Shown: positions 45,734 through 57,949, numbered from the stretch's first letter. The stretch: 64,000 nt of DNA from Siphonodentalium dalli (GCA_032622095.1 CP136063.1:63811897-63875896), one strand, 5' to 3'. The notes: a model not told the origin generated them from the letters alone. Numbers and translations: made by a program.

Positions 45734-48602
45734 TAGCTCAACTTTACTTTGTAAAGTTTGAGCTATTGCCATGGCTTGGTATCCGTCGTGCGTGTGTGTG
45801 TGCGTGTGTGCGTGATTCGTCAACAATTTCCTTTAGCACGGGCTACAGTTCGTACCTTTGGTCCGATTATTATGAAATTTGTCATGGATGTTGACATTGA
45901 CATGTAGATGGGAACGAGTCATTTTGGGGTCATTCGGAAAAAAAAACATAGCCGCCAGCGACCATCTTGGATTTCAAAATTCAATCCATTAGCACGGGCT
46001 ACAGGCCGTACTGTTCGTCTTATTGTCATGAAATTTGTCATAGATGTTACTATTGACATGTAGATGGGAACGAGTAATTTTGGGGTCATTCGGCCAAAAA
46101 ACATGGCCGCCGGCAGCCATCTTAGATTTTACTCTTTGCATGACTAAATCCTTTGACACGGGCTACAGGTCGTACCTTTCGTCGGATCATCATAAAATTT
46201 GTCATGGCTGTTGAAATTGGAATGTAGATGGGAACGAGTCATTTTGGGGTCATTAGGACAAAAAACATGGCCGCCAGCGGCCATCTTTGATTTCAAAATT
46301 TAACCCATTAGCACGGGCCACATGTCGTACTCTTCGACTGATCATCATGAAATTTGTCATGGATGTTAATTTTGACATGTAGATGGGAACGAGTAATTTT
46401 GGGGTCATTCGGTCAAAAAACATGGCCGCCAGCAGCTATCTTGGATTTTACTCTTTGTATGACTAAATTCTTTAGCACGGGCTACAGGTCGTACCTTTAG
46501 TCTGATCATCATAAAATTTGTCATGAATGTTAATAATGACATGTAGATGGGAACGAGTCATTTTGGGGTCATTCGGCCGAAAAACATGGCCACCAGCAGC
46601 CATCTTGGATTTTACTCTTTGTATGACTAAATCCTTTAGCACGGACTACAGGTCGTACCTTGAGTCTGATCATCATGAAATTTGTCATGGCTGTTGAAAT
46701 TGGAATGTAGATGGGAACAAGTCATTTTGGGGTCATTCGAACAAAAAACATGGCCGCCAGCGGCCATCTTTGATTTCAAAATTTAATCCATTAGCACGGG
46801 CCACAGGTCGTACTCTTCGCCTGATCATCATGAAATTTGTCATGGATGTTAAATTTGACATGTAGATGGGAACGAGTAATTTTGGGGTCATTCGGCCAAA
46901 AAACATGGCCGCCAGCAGCGATCTTGGATTTTACTCTTTGTATGACTAAATTCTTTAGCATGGGCGACAGGTCGTACCTTTAGTCTGATCATCATAAAAT
47001 TTGTCATGGATGTTAACAATGACATGTAGATGGGAACGAGTCATTTTGGGGTCATTCGGCCGAAAAACATGGCCGCCAGCAGCCATCTTGGATTTTACTC
47101 TTTGTATGACAATCCTTTAGCACGGGCTACAGTTCGTACATTTATTCTGATCATCATAAAATTTGTATTGAATGTTAATAATGACATGTAGATGGGGAAC
47201 GAGTCATTTTGGGGTCATTCGGCCAAAAAACATGGCCACCAGCAGCCATCTTGGATTTTACTCTTTGTATGACTAAATCCTTTAGCACGGACTACAGGTC
47301 GTACCTTGAGTCTGATCATCATGAAATTTTTCATGGCTGTTGAAATTGGAATGTAGATGGGAGACATTTTGGGGTCATTCGGACGAAAAATATGGCCACC
47401 AGCGGCCATCTTTGATTTCAAAATTCAATCCATTAGCACGGGCTACAGGTCGTACTGTTCGTCTGATAATCATGAAATATGTCATGGATCTTAATATTGA
47501 CATGTAGACGGGAACGAGTCATTTTGGGGTCATTCGGCCGAAAAACATGGCCACCAGCGGCCATCTTTGATTTCAAAATTCAATTCATTAGCACGGGCTA
47601 CAGGTCATACTGTTCGTCTGATCATTATGAAATTTGTCATGGATGTTAATATTGATATGTAGATGGGAACGAGTAATTTTGGGGTCATTCGGCCAAAATA
47701 CATGGCCGCCAGCAGCCATCTTGGATGTTACTCTTTGTATGAATAAATCCTTTAGCACAGGCTACAGGTCGTACCTTTAGTCTGATCATCATAAAATTTG
47801 TCATGGATGTTAACAATGACATCTAAATGGGAACGAGTAATTTTGGGGTCATTCGGCCAAAAAACATGGCCACCAGCAGCCATCTTGGATTTTACTCTTT
47901 GTATGAATAAATCCTTTAGCACAGGCTACAGGTCGTACCTTTAGTCTGATCATCATAAAATTTGTCATGGCTGTTGTTGAAATTGGAATATAGATGGGAA
48001 CGAGTCATTTTGGGGTCATTCGGACAAAAAACATGGCCGCCAGCGGCCATCTTGGATTTCAAAATGCAATCCATTAGCACGGACTACAGGTCGTACTGTT
48101 CATCTGATCATCATACAATTTGTCATGGATGTTAATATTGATATGTAGATGGGAATAAGTAATTTTGGGGTCATTCGGCCAAAAAACATGGCCGCCAGCA
48201 GCCATCTTGGATTTTACTCTTTGCATGACTAAATCCTTTGGCATGGGCTACAGGTTGTACCTTTTGTCAGATCATTATGAAATTTGTCTTGACTTTTGAC
48301 ATGTAGATGGGAACGAGTCAATTTGGTGTTATTCGGCATTAAAACATGGCTGCCAGCAGCCATCTTGGATTCTACTCTTTGCATGACTAAAGCTATCAAA
48401 TGTTTTTGAATTGTTGGAAAACATAGCAGCCAGCAACCATCTTAGATTTTACTTTTATATACATGTATATATATATCTCTTCATGTTGATAAACTAGTAA
48501 ATTAGACATTCAACTTTCCACATTCCTAATCGCTCCATCGACGGTAACACATTAAATTATTCCCTTTCCAAGTTGAGCTACAGTGTCATCGACACTTTCA
48601 TT
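45734..48602 (+). mobile_element. Family A element A5, longest copy
   Basis: Complete element of 2.87 kb. It has hairpin AGCTCAACTTTAC..GTAAAGTTTGAGCT, GTGTGTGTGCGTGTGTGCG, about sixteen ~160 bp units, the 3' segment and palindrome GTGTCATCGACAC then TTTCATT. Units are of two types, marked by TTTCAAAATTCAATCC (a) or TTTTACTCTTTGTATGACTA (b) after the AAGATGGC core complement. The order reads a b a b b a b b b a a b b a b b. No coding capacity. Confidence 0.9.
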
Positions 48603-49320
48603 GAACAACTTTCAAGCAGTTTTCCGGCAACTAAACAGGTACTGTGAATGGTTTTAATTTCATTGGAATCAATTTCGTTTTTTAACCCTTCCATGACTGG
48701 AGCTTCCTAAAAGATTAGCCTCGCATATATTAGAAAATATATTGGCCTAACAATATTTACCTTGACCTTGTAAGCTAGTGTATTCTCTAATATATGATAG
48801 GCTCCCTATGGGAGTCTCTATGGGAGACTCACATATATAAGAGAATGCACTGGCACATGATCTTTAATGCTACACCAGCGCAGCTCCCGTAATGAAAGGG
48901 TTAATAAGTTATGACTTTCGTCTTTGGAATTATCTGTCGCTGGCATCCTACAATATCTGTTCTGAAAAGATGATGATGTTTATTCCGAATGCAACTATAC
49001 AGGGTTTGCGCTGCCACATGCCAAATTTGCCAATGTCAAAAATAATTCACATTTGGCAAAACATATTTTCATTTGGCAATATGTTTTATTGTTCTCTGAT
49101 AAACTCAAATATAGAGGCGAGATTTATTAATAATGAATTGCTTTCCTATCGATATCAAAGATCGCTTAAGCAGCGATTGTCGAAATAAACAAAATAAAAG
49201 AGAAAATGTTGTATTTTCATTTGGCAAAATATTTGGTAAAAGTAAATGTCAGTCCGCGCGCCCTGACTGCAGCAAGATCCAGGTTGTGCCGCATTAACGA
49301 AAACGACTCTCTTTAAATAA
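48603..49320. other. Intergenic, contains one long hairpin
   Basis: At 48777-48851 an imperfect hairpin pairs AGTGTATTCTCT with AGAGAATGCACT around TCCCTATGGGAG. No gene recognised. The 98-codon frame at 48892-49188 is AT-rich and featureless. Confidence 0.5.
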
Positions 49321-49399
49321 TAGTTGGGGAGCCCGCATATGTTCCATTTACACCTTTGCGTACAAAAGGTTTGACCCCCTAAAGTTGGTACCAATAATG

Positions 49400-49738
49400 G
49401 AACATTCTGAAAAACCGATTTCTTAAGTTGCGCATTTCTGGGGTTTAGGGGCCGCTGAACCCCAAAAAGTGCCAAAAATCACTTCTTTTTACACTTCCGC
49501 GTACATCGATGAATTTTGGTTTGGTGATACTCCTAAGTGTACTGATAAAGAAAACACAACTTAAGAAAGGGATTTTCCTGGGGTTTTCAGATAAGAAAGG
49601 GGTCCCATGCTGAACCCCAAAACGTGATTTTTCACTTTTTTTTACACTTTCGCGTACATCCATAATTTTTGGTCTCAAAGTACTTTGACATACACTAATT
49701 ATAAAAACACAACTTCAGAAGCAACTTTTCATGGGGTT
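49400..49738 (+). repeat. ~150 bp tandem units in the left arm
   Basis: TTAAG..TTTTC.TGGGGTTT.AGATAAG and TGAACCCCAAAA.GTG recur near 49423, 49559 and 49713. A further unit continues after the nested element at 50869-51060. The right arm has fewer units. Confidence 0.75.
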
Positions 49739-49742
49739 TTAA
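49739..49742. repeat. Left TTAA target duplication
   Basis: TTAA at the left edge of the nested element; matched at 50865-50868. Confidence 0.8.
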
Positions 49743-49754
49743 CTCGTTTAGGAC

Positions 49755-49778
49755 GGGAAACGGATATATCCGTTTCCC
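49755..49778. repeat. Perfect 24 bp palindrome, copy 1
   Basis: GGGAAACGGATA followed by its exact reverse complement. Directly inside the left terminal repeat of the TTAA element. Confidence 0.95.
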
Positions 49779-49797
49779 AAAACATTACCTACAGGAC

Positions 49798-49821
49798 GGG
49801 AAACGGATATATCCGTTTCCC
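49798..49821. repeat. Perfect 24 bp palindrome, copy 2
   Basis: Same 24 bp palindrome, 43 bp further on and again preceded by AGGAC. This implies a short tandem duplication. Confidence 0.95.
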
Positions 49822-50106
49822 ACTTCATGCACTTGTTATCATCGCATGAATCTTTTATAATTAAATGTTTTGAGCATAGTAGCATGTATTCAATATAGGC
49901 CGATCACTCAGTGAGGGGTCCAGGAAGATGTAACCTAATTTTGGCGTCACGTGGGGGTCGCGTGACGTGATTCGTGACGTCATTGTTCCAAAATGTCGGC
50001 GCCCAGTAGCCTAAGCCGTAGACGCGTAGACAAGTTTTCGGTTGGTAATCACCATGGCAGGTGAATCTTGACTCCTTCAGCGGAAGGAAATAGAAGCGGG
50101 AGCAAT

Positions 50107-50815
50107 TTAAGTATATTCCTGGATCATATTTTTTGGAAATTAATTACATTTGATTCAAAATGTCGCATGCAGACATCTCGTATACGAAATTACAGCCCCC
50201 AAACGCATAATTTTCCGAAAAACGGTTGCCATGTCAACCGGTCGCAAGTTGGTGGTACATGTATCTACCCAAAAATTTTGGAAGATTTATAGACCACGGA
50301 TGATCACCCATATATTATGAGTTGTCACGTGGAGAATTATGTCATGACAAATAGTCTGGCCAGCATTAAATTAACGCATACATTGCTATAAAATGATATA
50401 AAAGTAAGCATTTTAACGTTAGAAAACGGGGGTTTGGTGGCCATTTTGAATGGCGCCCTCTGTCGGTGATGGGTGATTTTCGAGAAAGGTTAGTTCTAGA
50501 TGTTGGCAAAATATTCCTGGATCATTTAACTTGGAAACCATTTATATTTGATTCAAAATATCGCAAACATATCGTCATATAGAGAAATTACAGCCCCCAA
50601 AATCATAGATTTCCGAAAATATGTTGCTATGGCAACCGGTCGCAATTTGGTGGTATCTACCCAAAATTCCTAGAAGATTTATAGACTACAGATGCACACC
50701 CATATATTATGAGTTGTCACGCGGAGAATTCTGCCATGGCAAATGGTCTGACCCAACATTGAATAAACGCATAAATTGCTATAAAATTATATAAAAGTAA
50801 GCATTTCTGTAAACA
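50107..50815 (+). repeat. Two-unit ~399 bp tandem inside the TTAA element
   Basis: ATATTCCTGGATCAT, TTTGATTCAAAAT.TCGC, AAATTACAGCCCCCAAA, CCCATATATTATGAGTTGTC and ATAAAAGTAAGCATTT occur twice in the same order. Confidence 0.9.
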
Positions 50816-50864
50816 ATCTCGTCTGTGAGTAATGTTTTCTCAAAAGAATCACGTCCCAAACGAG

Positions 50865-50868
50865 TTAA
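50865..50868. repeat. Right TTAA target duplication
   Basis: Matches 49739-49742. Confidence 0.8.
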
Positions 50869-51099
50869 GATAAGAAGGGGGTCATCGGGTCACCCCCCAA
50901 AACGTAAAAAATCACTTTTATTTACATGATTGCATTCGTCCAACGTGTGTGTATGTGCGTACACCACTGGAACTTTGCACTATTACAACCAATACATCCC
51001 TAAATCGATACGATCAACTTAAGAAATATATATTCATGTCGTTTTCTGATAAGAACGAGACTTGTTACACCCCCCCCCCTACCCGATCCATTTTCTAGA

Positions 51100-52299
51100 A
51101 CTATAAGTGAGCCAGTTTAATGAAAATTATAGCGGAAAATCTAGTAAAATGTATACAAATGTATATATTTTCGTGAAGCTAAGACATAATGACACTTATT
51201 TGGGACGAAATTGAAACTCACCATCCAAGATGGCCACCAAAATGGCCGCCGGAACTTGAAAATATGACATTTTTTCACAAATATCTTCTAGATCAATTCA
51301 TGCTGTTTGGAACTGGTTGAGTAATGCAACTTTATTTTGTGTTTTGTTTATTAACTGATCATTGGAGCAATTAAATATGCAATTATTGGGGTCCTAACCC
51401 CTTCTGATCCCTCAAATATTCGATTGTACAGAATGCGGTATAACATTTCACTAAAAATTACAATTGGGATTCTATTCATATTTCAACAAGAAATGAACAG
51501 AACTTCGTAATGTAAGTGAGGCATATCATTACCTATGGATATTCCAAATCACTGGAAACCAAAATTCTTACTTTGGCTCAAAATGGCTGCCAATATGGCC
51601 GCCAAAATATGGAAAATGGTAAATATTACACCAGCATGTCTTGCAATCGCTTACAAGTTGTGTTGATGTATAAAATGGGCTATTCTGCATTCTATACATT
51701 GAATACTAACATGTCTGATGCACCAAGGTTAATTATTACTATTTTCACCACTGACATCGTCAAAAATATTGGACTTTTCTCTAAAAAAAACTTGACATAA
51801 ATATTGGCAAAAATTCAGTTTTCAGGTTTGGACCATTTTTTCTGGTAAAATTTTAACTATCTTTGGATTGAAAGGTGTTTATTGTTTTGGTCTATCTTAA
51901 ATGTGTCACACTACAGTGTTTATAGACCAAATTGCTCAAGATGGCTTCCAAAATGTAAAATTCTAATTTTTTACATATATCCCGAACATTCTCTGTATTA
52001 TCCGAAAAGGTAGCAAATTGTGACTCACTTGGTTATTATACGTGTTAGTTAATTAACTGACAACTACATGTTCTATTCCCAGTTGTCCCAGTTCCGTATG
52101 GGGCATGACAAATTCATTTTAAAGTAAGTAATTTTGCCGAGAACCTCTTTTGTGATTTTGGCCATATTTATTGAAAGGAAATGGGCAGAACTTTGAGACA
52201 GAACTGAGATGGACCATAATCTTTGGCTATTCTGGTTCATTATGATAAAAAAAATGTCAACATGATACAGTGTGGATGCCAAGATCGTAGGAAGGGAGT
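51100..52299 (+). repeat. Family B segment, left arm
   Basis: Mirrored by 54690-55880 and similar to 9465-10362. It includes CACCATCCAAGATGGCCACC, TGGGGTCCTAACCCCTTCTG and TACGGAACTGGGACAA (inverse). The frame related to the 10.0-10.4 kb one is broken here. Confidence 0.85.
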
Positions 52300-53959
52300 T
52301 ACTCTGTGATCATATGTGAGGTGAATATGTATACAGGGAGTTATTGTATGTCAGGTATACAATGAGTGACTATATGGTTATGAGTGGGTTGTCCACGGTA
52401 AGATGCATCTGGGTATACAAGGAGTGGTCATGGTCAGATGTGAGGTGAATCGGTATGTATGTAGTGACTGTATGGTGTATGGTTGTGTATATCCAGTACG
52501 GGTGCACCCGGTGTGCATGTATGGTCATTGGTGTGGTGTATGGATATAGCTACATGGTCAGCTATGTGTTGATTATGTATATATGGAGTGATGTAAGGTC
52601 ATGGGTGGGATGTACATGCGTTGTCTGTATGATCATGGATGGGGTGTGTGGATAAATAGGTAGTGGTTTTGTGGTTACGGGTAATGTGTATAGGTATACA
52701 AGGAATGACTGCACGGTCATGATTGAATATGAATACCTGGAGTAAGCTGGGTGGACACTATCGAGCGTGTGGGTACATAGGGAGTGTCCTTGTGGTAACG
52801 GGTGGGATGTATATTTATATATCTCGTGGATGTATTATCATTGGTGGGTGTATATGGCTTAGCTGTATTATCATGGATGGCGTGTATGATTATACAGCGA
52901 ATTGCTGACTTGTCATGTGTGAGGTGTATATGCAAGTATGGATTGTTTGATTGGTCGTATGTGCGGGTTTTTGTATATCTGGAAGGGCTGAATGGCCATT
53001 AGTGAGGTTTACATGTATACCTGGAGTGAATTTATGGTCAAGGGTGTGTTGCATATGTATATCGAGTGATTATATGACTATGAGTGTCGAATAGGTATAC
53101 AGGTAGTGACCGTATGGTTAATGGTGAGATGATTACATGTAGGTATACATGTAGTGACTGTATGATCATAAATGTAATGAACATCTATACAGGGGGTGAC
53201 ATGCGGATGAGTATCCATGTACCTGGTGTTCCTGTTTGGTGACTCGTGTCGGTATCATCATGTGTAGGTTATACCAGTACACACACGTGTTGCTTTATAG
53301 TCATGGACGAGGGATATGTGTATATAGCGAGTGGCTATATGGCCGTGGATGAGGCGCATATGCATACATGGAGTGACTATACTGACATGGCTGTGGTGTA
53401 TTAGTATATTTTGAGTGGCTATTCGGCTATGGTGTGACAAATATGGATACAGGGATTGACATGGCCAATGTTGAGGTGAATATGTATACAAGTATTGACC
53501 ATGATCGTGTATGAATGTTTTGAATATGTACACACGGGGTGACTAAATGGCCATAGGTCAAGTGAAGGAGTATACCAGGTAACATGGGTGAGGGTATGTG
53601 TATGAAGCGGGTGGCTATATGGCCATTGGTGATGTGCATATGTATACCGGAGTGACTTTATGGTCATTGTTGTGGTGTTGATGTGTATATTGATTGTATA
53701 TTTGACCATGCGTTTGGAGAATAGGTATACAGGGATGATGACCTTATAGCCAATGGTGAGATGAATGGGTATACACGGAGTGACTATATGGTTATGGGTC
53801 ATGTTTGGGAGTATACCCGGTGTGCATGCATTGTGACGCGTGGCTGTATGGTCATCCGTGGTAATGGGTCGGGTGTACATGTATACAGTGGGTCACTATA
53901 TTGTTATGTCTGTGGTGTTTATGTATATATGTAATGACTGTGTGATAATGGGTGACTAT
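52300..53959 (-). repeat. Degenerate minisatellite, left arm
   Basis: About 38 decayed ~44 bp units of TATGGTCATGGGTGAGGTG and ATATGTATACATGGAGTGAC. Inverse of the unit at 8265-9145 and 54030-54665. It is longer than its mirror copy. Confidence 0.85.
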
Positions 53960-54024
53960 CGCTTTCCACGATATGACATGACCTCTCTATTAATTAACAT
54001 ATCCTTGAGTTATTGTGGAAAGCG
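53960..54024. repeat. Central hairpin of the giant inverted repeat
   Basis: CGCTTTCCAC and its exact inverse enclose a 45 bp AT-rich loop containing ATTAATTAAC. This is the symmetry centre where minisatellite orientation flips. Confidence 0.8.
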
Positions 54025-54029
54025 AAAGC

Positions 54030-54665
54030 CTCCCAAGGTACACATGTACAACCCACCCATTACCCCAGTCACACCATATGTACATAAACACCACACAAAT
54101 GACAACACAGTCACCCACTTTATACACGTACATGTACTAGTACACCTGATCATACAGCCATACTTCGTTATACCCATACATACCAAAAATGACGATACAG
54201 CCACGAGTCACCATGCATGAACACCAGGTATACACCTACACCCGACACATGACCATATAGTCACTCTATGTATACATATTCACTACATTCACGACCATAC
54301 AGTCACTCATTGTATACATATTCACCTCACCATGGACCATACAGCCACTACATGTATACATATTCGTCATACACATGACCACAGAGTCAATCCAGGTATA
54401 CATTTGCACATCACCAATGGTGATCCCTGCCAGATATACCAATATCCGCACATACGACCACTCATAAGTTCCATACTTGCTATACTCATACACGCCATCC
54501 ATGATAATAAATCTACTCCCCATCCACCACCAATGATAACACATCCACAACATATATAAATATACGTCCCACCGTTACCAACAGGGCACTCCCTTTATAC
54601 CCACACATCATTCATGACCATACAATAACTCTGTGTATACCTATTATCCTCATCTATGACCATAT
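54030..54665 (+). repeat. Degenerate minisatellite, right arm
   Basis: About 14 units of CATGACCATACAGTCACTC plus GTATACATATTCACCTCAC type. Confidence 0.85.
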
Positions 54666-54689
54666 AGTATTAATCTCCCTGGCTGCCAT

Positions 54690-55880
54690 CTTGGCTTCCA
54701 CCCTGTATCCAGTTGATAAATTTTTATCATAATGGGCCAGAATACCCACATATAATGGTTCATATCAGTACCGTCTCAAAGTTCTGCCCATTCCCTTTCA
54801 ATAATATGGCCAGAATCACAAAAGAGGTTCTCCGCAAAATTCCATACTGCAACTTTAAAATGAATTTGTCATGCCCCATACGGAACTGGGACAAACATAA
54901 TAGAAAGTAGTTGTCAGTTAATTACATTGTAACTAACACGTACAATAACCAAGTGAGTCACAATTTGCCACCTTTTTCGGATAATGCAGCGAATAATGTT
55001 CGGGTTATGTTAACTTTTTACAAATTTGGTTGCCATTTTGGAAGCCATCTTGAGCAATTTAGTCTATAAACACTGTAGTGTGACACATTTAAGATAGACC
55101 AAAACAATAAACACCTTTCAATCCAAAGATAGTTACATTTTACTTGAACAAATGGTCGAACCCTGAAAAGTGAATTTTTGCCGATATTTATGTCAAGTTT
55201 GTGAGATAAAAATCCAATATTTCTGGTGATGTCAGTGGTGACAATAGTAAAAATGATCCATGGTGCATCAGACATGTTAGTATGCAATGTATAGAAAACA
55301 GATTAGCCAATTGTGTACATCAACCACAACTTGTAAGCGATTGCAGGACACCCTGGGGCAATATTTACCATTTTCCATATTTTGGCGGCCATTTTCGCAG
55401 CCATTTTGAGCCAAGGTAAGATTTATGGTTCCAGCGATTTGGAATATTCATAGGTAATGATATGCCTCACTTACATTACAATGTTCTTTTCATTTCTTGT
55501 TGAAATATGATTTTTTTTTTATTTTGTACTGCGTTCTGTAAAATAGAATTTTTGAGGGATCGGAAGGGGTTAGGACCCCAATAATTGCATATTTAATTGC
55601 TCCAATGATCAGTTAATAAACAAAACACGAAATAAAGTTGCATTACTCAACCAGTTCCAAACAGCATGAATTGATATAGAAGATATTTGTGAAAGAATGT
55701 CATTTTCAAGTTCCGGCGGCCATTTTGGTGGCCATCTTGGATGGTGAGTTTCAATTTTGGCCCAAATAAGTGTCATTATGTCTTAGCTTCACGAAAATAT
55801 ATACATTTGTATACATTTTACTAGATTTTCCCGCTATAATTTTCATAAAACTGGCTCACTTATAGCTCTAGAAAATGGAT
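54690..55880 (-). repeat. Family B segment, right arm
   Basis: Mirror of the left arm. The minus-strand frame 55287-55018 encodes a peptide related to that at 10.1-10.4 kb (NMSDAPW.., CNYLWIERCLLFWSILNV). Confidence 0.85.
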
Positions 55881-56186
55881 CGGGTTGAGGGGGGGGGGGG
55901 GTAACAGAAAACGACATGAATATATATTTCTTATGTTGATCGTATCGATTTAGGGATGTATTGGTTGTAGTAGTGCAACGTTCCAGGGGTGTACGCACAT
56001 ACACACACAGAAATGCGCAACTTAAGAAATCGGTTTTTCAGAATGTTCCATTATTGGTACCAACTTTAGGGGGTCAAAGCTTTTGTACGCAAACGTGTAA
56101 ATAGAACATATGCGGGCTCCCCAACTATATTACGCTTGGTTAGTTCTTCTGATATGACGTATTCCTGTCGTATAGTCACACCGGCC

Positions 56187-56233
56187 AGTTTTCCGCACGA
56201 GCACAATAAGTTGGTTTATTTATCGTACCGAAT
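56187..56233 (+). repeat. ~47 bp segment inverted at 62.7 kb
   Basis: CGAGCACAATAAGTTGGTTT and ATTTATCGTACCGAAT recur in reverse complement at 62667-62713. Confidence 0.85.
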
Positions 56234-56275
56234 CTGTTCAGGATTATGTAGCGAGTTAGCAGCCATTTACGTATC

Positions 56276-56437
56276 ATGCCGGTGGATCATACGATTTCGC
56301 AAACATTAAAGGGGCACTTTGATTATTGCGACATAACGAAGAAGCGGGCCCCGTTGGTTCAGAGTGCCCGGATGAAGATAATTAATCGAGTGTGCTTCTC
56401 ACAGTACGAGCTAACTGCATGGCCTCCTATAGCCTGA
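56276..56437 (+). CDS. Small hypothetical frame, 53 codons
   Basis: ATG to TGA with ordinary amino-acid composition (MPVDHTISQTLKGHFDYCDI near the start, then a basic stretch). It begins about 40 bp after a 47 bp segment shared with the 62 kb gene region. It lies outside the recognised repeats. It could be a first coding exon, but no donor site or domain is convincing. Confidence 0.2.
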   Translation: MPVDHTISQTLKGHFDYCDITKKRAPLVQSARMKIINRVCFSQYELTAWPPIA

Positions 56438-56996
56438 TACCAGAGTACGCTGTGTATGTCTCTTTGGAAATCAGACGAAATTCCTAAACGATGTACATCT
56501 GTTAGTAATTTCGTCGGCTTTTCTAAGACAGGCTATTTGGCCATGCGTTTGTCACAACAGACCTGTTTCTTACGTGCATGCATAATTCGTGTTTATTGAT
56601 AGTAATGATGAAAAGAGTAACGGCTTGTATTAATCGAATAATATAAATGAAGTTAGTTTGCCGCGTATCGTAATCAGGATGGACTTTATTTTACCTATAG
56701 ACCATTTTACAGATAACCATTTTGACTGTTGCATTGTGGGCCAGAAAGTATCCAAATAAAGCCACGTGCTTTACGGTCGCATGCATTTACTATGGGGCAT
56801 TTAGGGTGGGTCTATAAAACTAATTATAACTTTGGTATCTGTCATAGTTTACGCGATAAATTTTAAACATATATCAGGGACATGTACCCCTTCTAGAATG
56901 TTCAAAAACATTTCCAGTTGCTTGTCGTATTTTAAATGATTTTATGCGATGAAATAATGCGAAAATTTAGAAAATTGCACTATAATTTCTCAATAC
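56438..56996. other. No gene recognised
   Basis: Apparently unique sequence. Confidence 0.4.
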
Positions 56997-57911
56997 TTTG
57001 CGGTTTTAGTAAACGCCTGATAAAAGTATTTCTATTGGGAATTTTTACACCAAATTTTCAGAGAATATAGAGTAAACACAGTACTATCGGAATATCGTAA
57101 AGGAGTTCTGTGCATTTGGGATTGATTAACCCTCAGACTGCCGAAGCTGTCGTCAATAAATTCGCTTTTTCGTGTTCGACGAAAATGAAACTTGTCTGTT
57201 TAAAGGTCCCATTTCGTGTCGAATGGTGAATTTGGCTGCAACAACACACGTGATGTTTTACTTCAACTTTCAAAAGAGGAAGTTTGAACACATTTTGTAT
57301 TGTTTTGTTTTTTTTGCCTAGAACAATATCCAATGATTGCGTCCATTAAAAACCTTCTTGCGCAAAAGCGCCGCTACACGATAAAGAGCGTTTTCATTTA
57401 CAATCGTTTTTACTCGTTTTCAAAACTGATGTATATTGTTTTGTGAATGCTCATTGGTCACGCTATTTATTTTACGTATTTTTTTCTGTTGTATTTGAAC
57501 ATTTGTTACACAGGCTTCGCGATTATTAACTTCAACTGATAAGCGCCGACTGCGCAACGTATGCGCTCAACAGTTTGTCTCAAATAAATTGTTATAAAAA
57601 CACAGGTTTATGGCCGCGGACATAAGCCGATTAATTGTGATGTAATTTATCCATGAACTTGACAACTGGAGATTATATCACCATTCGACACGAAAATTGG
57701 ACCTTTAAACAGACAAGTTTCATTTTCGTCGAACACGAAAAAACGAATTTATTGACGGCAGCTTCGGCAGTCTGAGGGTTAATCAATCCCAAATGCACAG
57801 AACTCCTTTGCGATATTCCGATAGTACTGTGTTTACTCTATATTCTCTGAAAATTTGGTGTAAAAATTCCTAATAGAACGACTTTTATCAGGCGTTTACT
57901 AAAACCGCAAA
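56997..57911. mobile_element. 915 bp foldback element
   Basis: Arms of 234 bp (56997-57230 and 57678-57911) are inverted copies at roughly 95 percent identity by eye. They start TTTGCGGTTTTAGTAAACGC and include CTCAGACTGCCGAAGCTG and CGTGTTCGACGAAAATGAAA. The 447 bp centre is unrelated. No transposase and no clear target duplication. The minus-strand frame at 57133-57333 is a by-product of the arm. Confidence 0.85.
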
Positions 57912-57949
57912 CTTATTCCCTTCCCTATATATTCCTTATTTTCAAAAAT

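Larger units (their letters stand above)
49743..50864 (+). mobile_element. TTAA-flanked 1122 bp element nested in the left arm
   Basis: Terminal inverted repeats CTCGTTTAGGACGGG (left) and CTCGTTTGGGACGTG (right, inverse) match at 13 of 15 positions, with TTAA on both sides. Removing the element and one TTAA leaves GGGGTTTTAAGATAAGAAGG, like neighbouring tandem units (GGGGTTTTCAGATAAGAAAG). TTAA duplication is characteristic of piggyBac-type transposition. It has no transposase, so it is probably a MITE. The interior holds two ~310 bp copies at ~399 bp spacing (from about 50107 and 50506). Confidence 0.8.
49321..56127. mobile_element. Giant imperfect inverted-repeat element (family B)
   Basis: Outer ends TAGTTGGGGAGCCCGC (49321) and its inverse (ending 56127). 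Inward, both arms carry in mirrored order GTTCCATT..ACGC, AACTTTAGGGGGTC type, TTAAGTTGCGCATTTCT, ATACATCCCTAAATCGATAC, CCGATCCATTTTCTAGA, the ~1.1 kb family B segment and a minisatellite. They meet at a central hairpin (CGCTTTCCAC 53960-53969, inverse at 54015-54024). The left arm is longer because of extra ~150 bp tandem units (49400-49740) and a nested TTAA element. No transposase was recognised. It may be a long-terminal-inverted-repeat or foldback element, or a large inverted duplication. Confidence 0.75.

Noticed and set aside
45734-48602. Long regularly spaced repeats that could suggest a CRISPR array
   Set aside because: Units are about 160 bp, adjacent without unique spacers, and carried in a hairpin-ended element in eukaryotic-looking DNA. 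No cas genes are present.
57133-57333. Minus-strand frame in the foldback arm
   Set aside because: Lies mostly in the inverted arm; the coding potential is a by-product of that repeat.
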